Source: Argopecten irradians (lineage: Eukaryota > Mollusca > Bivalvia > Pectinida > Pectinidae). Taken from it: a stretch of 64,000 nt of DNA. The notes below the pieces were generated by a model that was not told the origin of the DNA, did no database searches, and saw only the letters and a program-made list of their open reading frames with translations. The stretch lies in NCBI RefSeq assembly GCF_041381155.1, contig NC_091147.1, positions 37,946,053 to 38,010,052 on the forward strand, given 5' to 3'. The position numbers and the translations under genes are program-made. Of the stretch, positions 61,132-64,000 are shown piece by piece (position 1 is the first letter of the stretch; each line of letters begins with the position of its first letter).

Positions 61132-62470
61132 TTAACCTGCCATTATGAAATCTACAGCAAAAGAGAGCTTCTGATGTTTAGAAACTGCATCAGGTTTTAA
61201 ATTGATTCTATGTTCAACGACATTCGTAAAACCTAATAGGGGGTTTTCATCAGTTACAGAAATGTCTTGATACTGGTATAAACAATGTTGTAAATTATCT
61301 TTCTGGACATCAGATAAATTCTCATTTACATTGAAATAAGAAATAAATTTGTCAAAATCAACATGGTCACCCATATCAACATTTTGACTATGTACAGTTG
61401 GTTTAAAAACAAAGTCATTATCACCATATTTAGTCTATTGAACACCATGAACATGAACATGAGCATTGTTATTCTCAAAAACATTTGAATGAACATCTTT
61501 TGTTATTGTAACACATGGTTGAACATCATTTTTTTATGAACCGTAGATTGAACATCTTGAACACCATGAACATGAACATTTGAAGTAGTGTTCTTTGCAA
61601 AAACATCTGAATGAACATCTTGTGTAACACATGGTTGAATATCATTTTCATGAACAGTAGATTGAACATTTGTAGTAGCACACTTTCCATAAACATTATA
61701 TAATGACACAACTTTGTTAAGATTTGCTTGACTCATATTCTGGTTAACATTACTACATAAGACATCAGAATTATGCGAAGTGACAAGAAATGAGCTGTCC
61801 ACATTCTCGAAATCATCTAGCACTGTATAGCGAGGTGTGATAATAGTGGAATTGCCTGGATTAAGGATTTTAACAGGAATTTTACGTTTGTTTGTTTGAT
61901 TAATTTACGTCCTATTAACATGTCATGGTATGTCTATGGTCATGTAAGGACGGCCTCCCATGTATGCGGTGTGTTGCGTGTATGTTGTGCGAGGTGCGTG
62001 TCCTGGGAAACTGCGGTATATTCATGTTGTGTCTTCTTGTATAGTGTAACTATTGTCCTTTTTATAGTGCTATATCACTAAAGCATGCTGTCGAAGACAC
62101 CAAGCAACACCCCAATTTACGTGTAGGAGGAATTGTACTTACTGACCTTGCTACTACTCCCCGTACAAATCTCCTGTAAACCTATAGTACAGCCTTTGGG
62201 GAGCTTGCACAAAACCATACACTCAGAGTTTGGGTCTATAGAAAGACGCGTCTTACATCTTACTTTCAGTTTCTTGAAACCAACCTTAAAGGAACCAAAA
62301 TCCAAAACAATGGGATTACTTTTCATAAATTCAGAACCCAATATCAGAGGGTGTGAGGTATTGTGCAAAATATATACTTATAATGTACATAAACCATATT
62401 GAGTTCTGGCTTTGATATTAGCAGTAACCTGTACTCTAACTTTACGAGAGTCGGCTAAGCCTAAAAACCC
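61132..62470 (-). mobile_element. Ty3/Gypsy-type LTR element fossil, pol fragment
   Basis: Two coding blocks survive on the minus strand: a retropepsin-like end with a HPLILGSEFM motif (62117-62368) and the region before reverse transcriptase, with VEHRINLKPDA (61132-61374), joined by a long linker (61503-61823). Most of pol, gag and both LTRs are absent. It is broken in several places and is interrupted by an R1 repeat (61884-62118). An old, dead copy. Confidence 0.75.
61884..62118 (-). mobile_element. Repeat family R1, copy 6
   Basis: Reverse orientation: TTACGTCCTATTAACATGTC, GTAAGGACGGCCTCCCATG, GCGGTATATTCATGTTGTGT, TTTTTATAGTGCTATATCAC, GCTGTCGAAGACACC. Inserted inside the older LTR-element fossil. 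Confidence 0.75.
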
Positions 62471-62479
62471 GATCTACGT

Positions 62480-63630
62480 GTTTCCCAATAATCACTGTTT
62501 CATTTGCTTCTTAATACCTATTTTAGTAAACCCAGCACTTTTTGTTCTTTTATCGTCTTGCTAAACTATCGTTAATTAATCAAACAAAATCAATTTTAAT
62601 ACATGCTATAATAGCATATATTCTTTTTTTATTCAATTTTTATTCTTTTGTCATATTGACATATATGTATATTAGACACTAATTCATTAAGATGTGTTTT
62701 TATTTTTCCATACATTTATGCACCATGAGCTTTATGAGTGCTTTTTTAATTTTTACTATTTTCTCTGATAATCTGACTGCGATATCCATTATAATAATAC
62801 ATGCAACGCTGTAATATGTATTGTCTATGATATATTCCATGTTGTAAATATTGTATATTTTTATGTCGACCACTTGGAAGACGAGTCTCTGACTCAAAGT
62901 GTTATCGACTCTACATAAAGTCTATCATCATCATCATTATTATTACAAGCTAACCGATATTTACATAATATATAATTCATTTTTCGATTATGTGGACGTA
63001 CGTAGCAACTATTTTACATATAACTTGCATGCCCCTGTGTTTGGGCTGAGGTGACCAATGTTACATTTTACGGTCCCGGAATAGCAATTGAGATAGGTTG
63101 TTTTTATCTTGTACACACGTTCTTTCCGTATATTCATAGTTCTAAATATAACTGTCGATCAAATCATCGATGAAAAGTTACATACTATAAGACCACGATC
63201 GAGCGCATCGTGGGTAGCGATAGGTCTGGAACGTCTCCTTGCAGGCGGTGTATGGAATTTGCAAGTTATTATTTGTCTAGATTAAATAAATTATTTGTTT
63301 TAATGTCCAGACTGGTTTGTGTAAAAAATGAATATACAAACCCATATTTTTCAATGTTAGACATTTTTATTTTGCTGTAATCAATATCGATGCTGGTATC
63401 GTTTGTGCGATGAGAGGAGATGACGAGGTTTTGCCGAGTCATCTCGTCTTTACGTGTCGACACCAAAATAAATTTTGTACTGTATTAAGATACTGACCAT
63501 GTATACCATGTAAATCCTAAGATATATAATTATATATTTTGTAGTAATAGCTACATGTACATGTAGCCCTCGCCAGATTTTGTGAATAGTTTGAATAGAC
63601 ATGTTTGCGTGATATACATACATGTTTGTA
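62480..63630. other. Intergenic, nothing coding
   Basis: AT-rich, no supported gene. A short hairpin lies at about 63416-63446 (GAGATGAC / GTCATCTC). Confidence 0.4.
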
Positions 63631-63637
63631 TATATAT

Positions 63638-63760
63638 CAAAAAAAAAAAAAAAAAGAAAAAAAAAAAAAAACGAAAAAAAAAAAAAAAAAAAAAAAAAAA
63701 TTGCTGCCGGTGGTGAGAATCGAACCCCGGCCGCTTGATCAGAAGATCCACACATAACAC
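63638..63760 (-). mobile_element. tRNA-like 3' half next to a long poly-A/T tract
   Basis: On the minus strand CGGCCGGGGTTCGATTCTCA, CCACCGGCAGCAA has a perfect B box (GGTTCGATTC) and a tRNA-like 3' end, then runs into about 60 T with two interruptions. No matching 5' half was seen, so it is a truncated SINE head or tRNA pseudogene. Confidence 0.6.
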
Positions 63761-64000
63761 AAAGTCAGATTATAATAAGTATAAAACAATGTTATTTTAA
63801 AAACCTATCTTAGCAAATATTTGATGACGTATGATTTAGTATTTTCTAATAGAAAAACCTTTTGTAAATGTCATGTACATGTAGCTGTGGTTTAAGCATG
63901 AAGAAAAAAAGAAAAATTGATAATAACACATTGATCTCAAATAACAATTTTGTTGTTATTCATTAATATTCCTGGTATAACATAATCTTTGTTTATTTCC
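63761..64000. other. Window end, nothing recognised
   Basis: AT-rich, no supported feature. Confidence 0.4.

Overview
The window looks like nuclear DNA of a mollusc, most likely a bivalve. It is AT-rich, with small exons joined by GT-AG introns, dense non-autonomous repeats, tRNA-derived SINEs carrying a tail that reads GGACGTTAAT, and gene families expanded in bivalves (HtrL/YibB-like proteins, astacin-ShKT proteases, ZAP-like CCCH proteins). The organism call is inference; no species is claimed.

Layout. (1) 563-5243, + strand: the 3' part of a gene with an HtrL/YibB-like glycosyltransferase domain. Five small phase-0 exons before it encode a repeated Pro/Gln/Thr/Lys-rich stalk; the 5' end lies outside the window. 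(2) 7047-23637, - strand: a complete 17-exon gene for a secreted astacin metalloprotease of 816 residues. It has a signal peptide, propeptide, zinc catalytic domain, a cysteine-rich EGF-like segment and eight ShKT domains, one per phase-1 exon. A TATA box lies upstream and AATAAA follows the stop. Its introns carry several minisatellites, some touching splice sites. (3) 26277-29526: a satellite of about 270-bp units containing GGGTACA/GGGTAGA heptamers; nine units run one way, then the array flips and four run the other way. (4) 29540-30635: a 66-bp minisatellite whose unit matches the last coding exon of the adjacent gene. (5) 30574-33068 (-), 46360-52896 (-) and 57680-60918 (+): three paralogous genes resembling ZAP/PARP12, each with four CCCH zinc fingers and one WWE-type domain split by an intron at the same place, none with an ADP-ribosyltransferase domain. 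The second and third are head to head. (6) 61132-62470, -: a short fossil of a Ty3/Gypsy-type element, split by a later repeat insertion.

Between the genes lie at least four MITE-like families, a composite tandem repeat at 35.8-37.4 kb, a perfect 63-bp inverted repeat at 34.5 kb and several duplicated segments. The genes form no single pathway: the protease is secreted, the HtrL-like protein is a presumed secretory-pathway transferase, and the ZAP-like trio suggests a local family of RNA-binding, possibly defence, proteins. Exon boundaries were read by eye from splice sites, reading phase and paralogue alignment, and all phases close.
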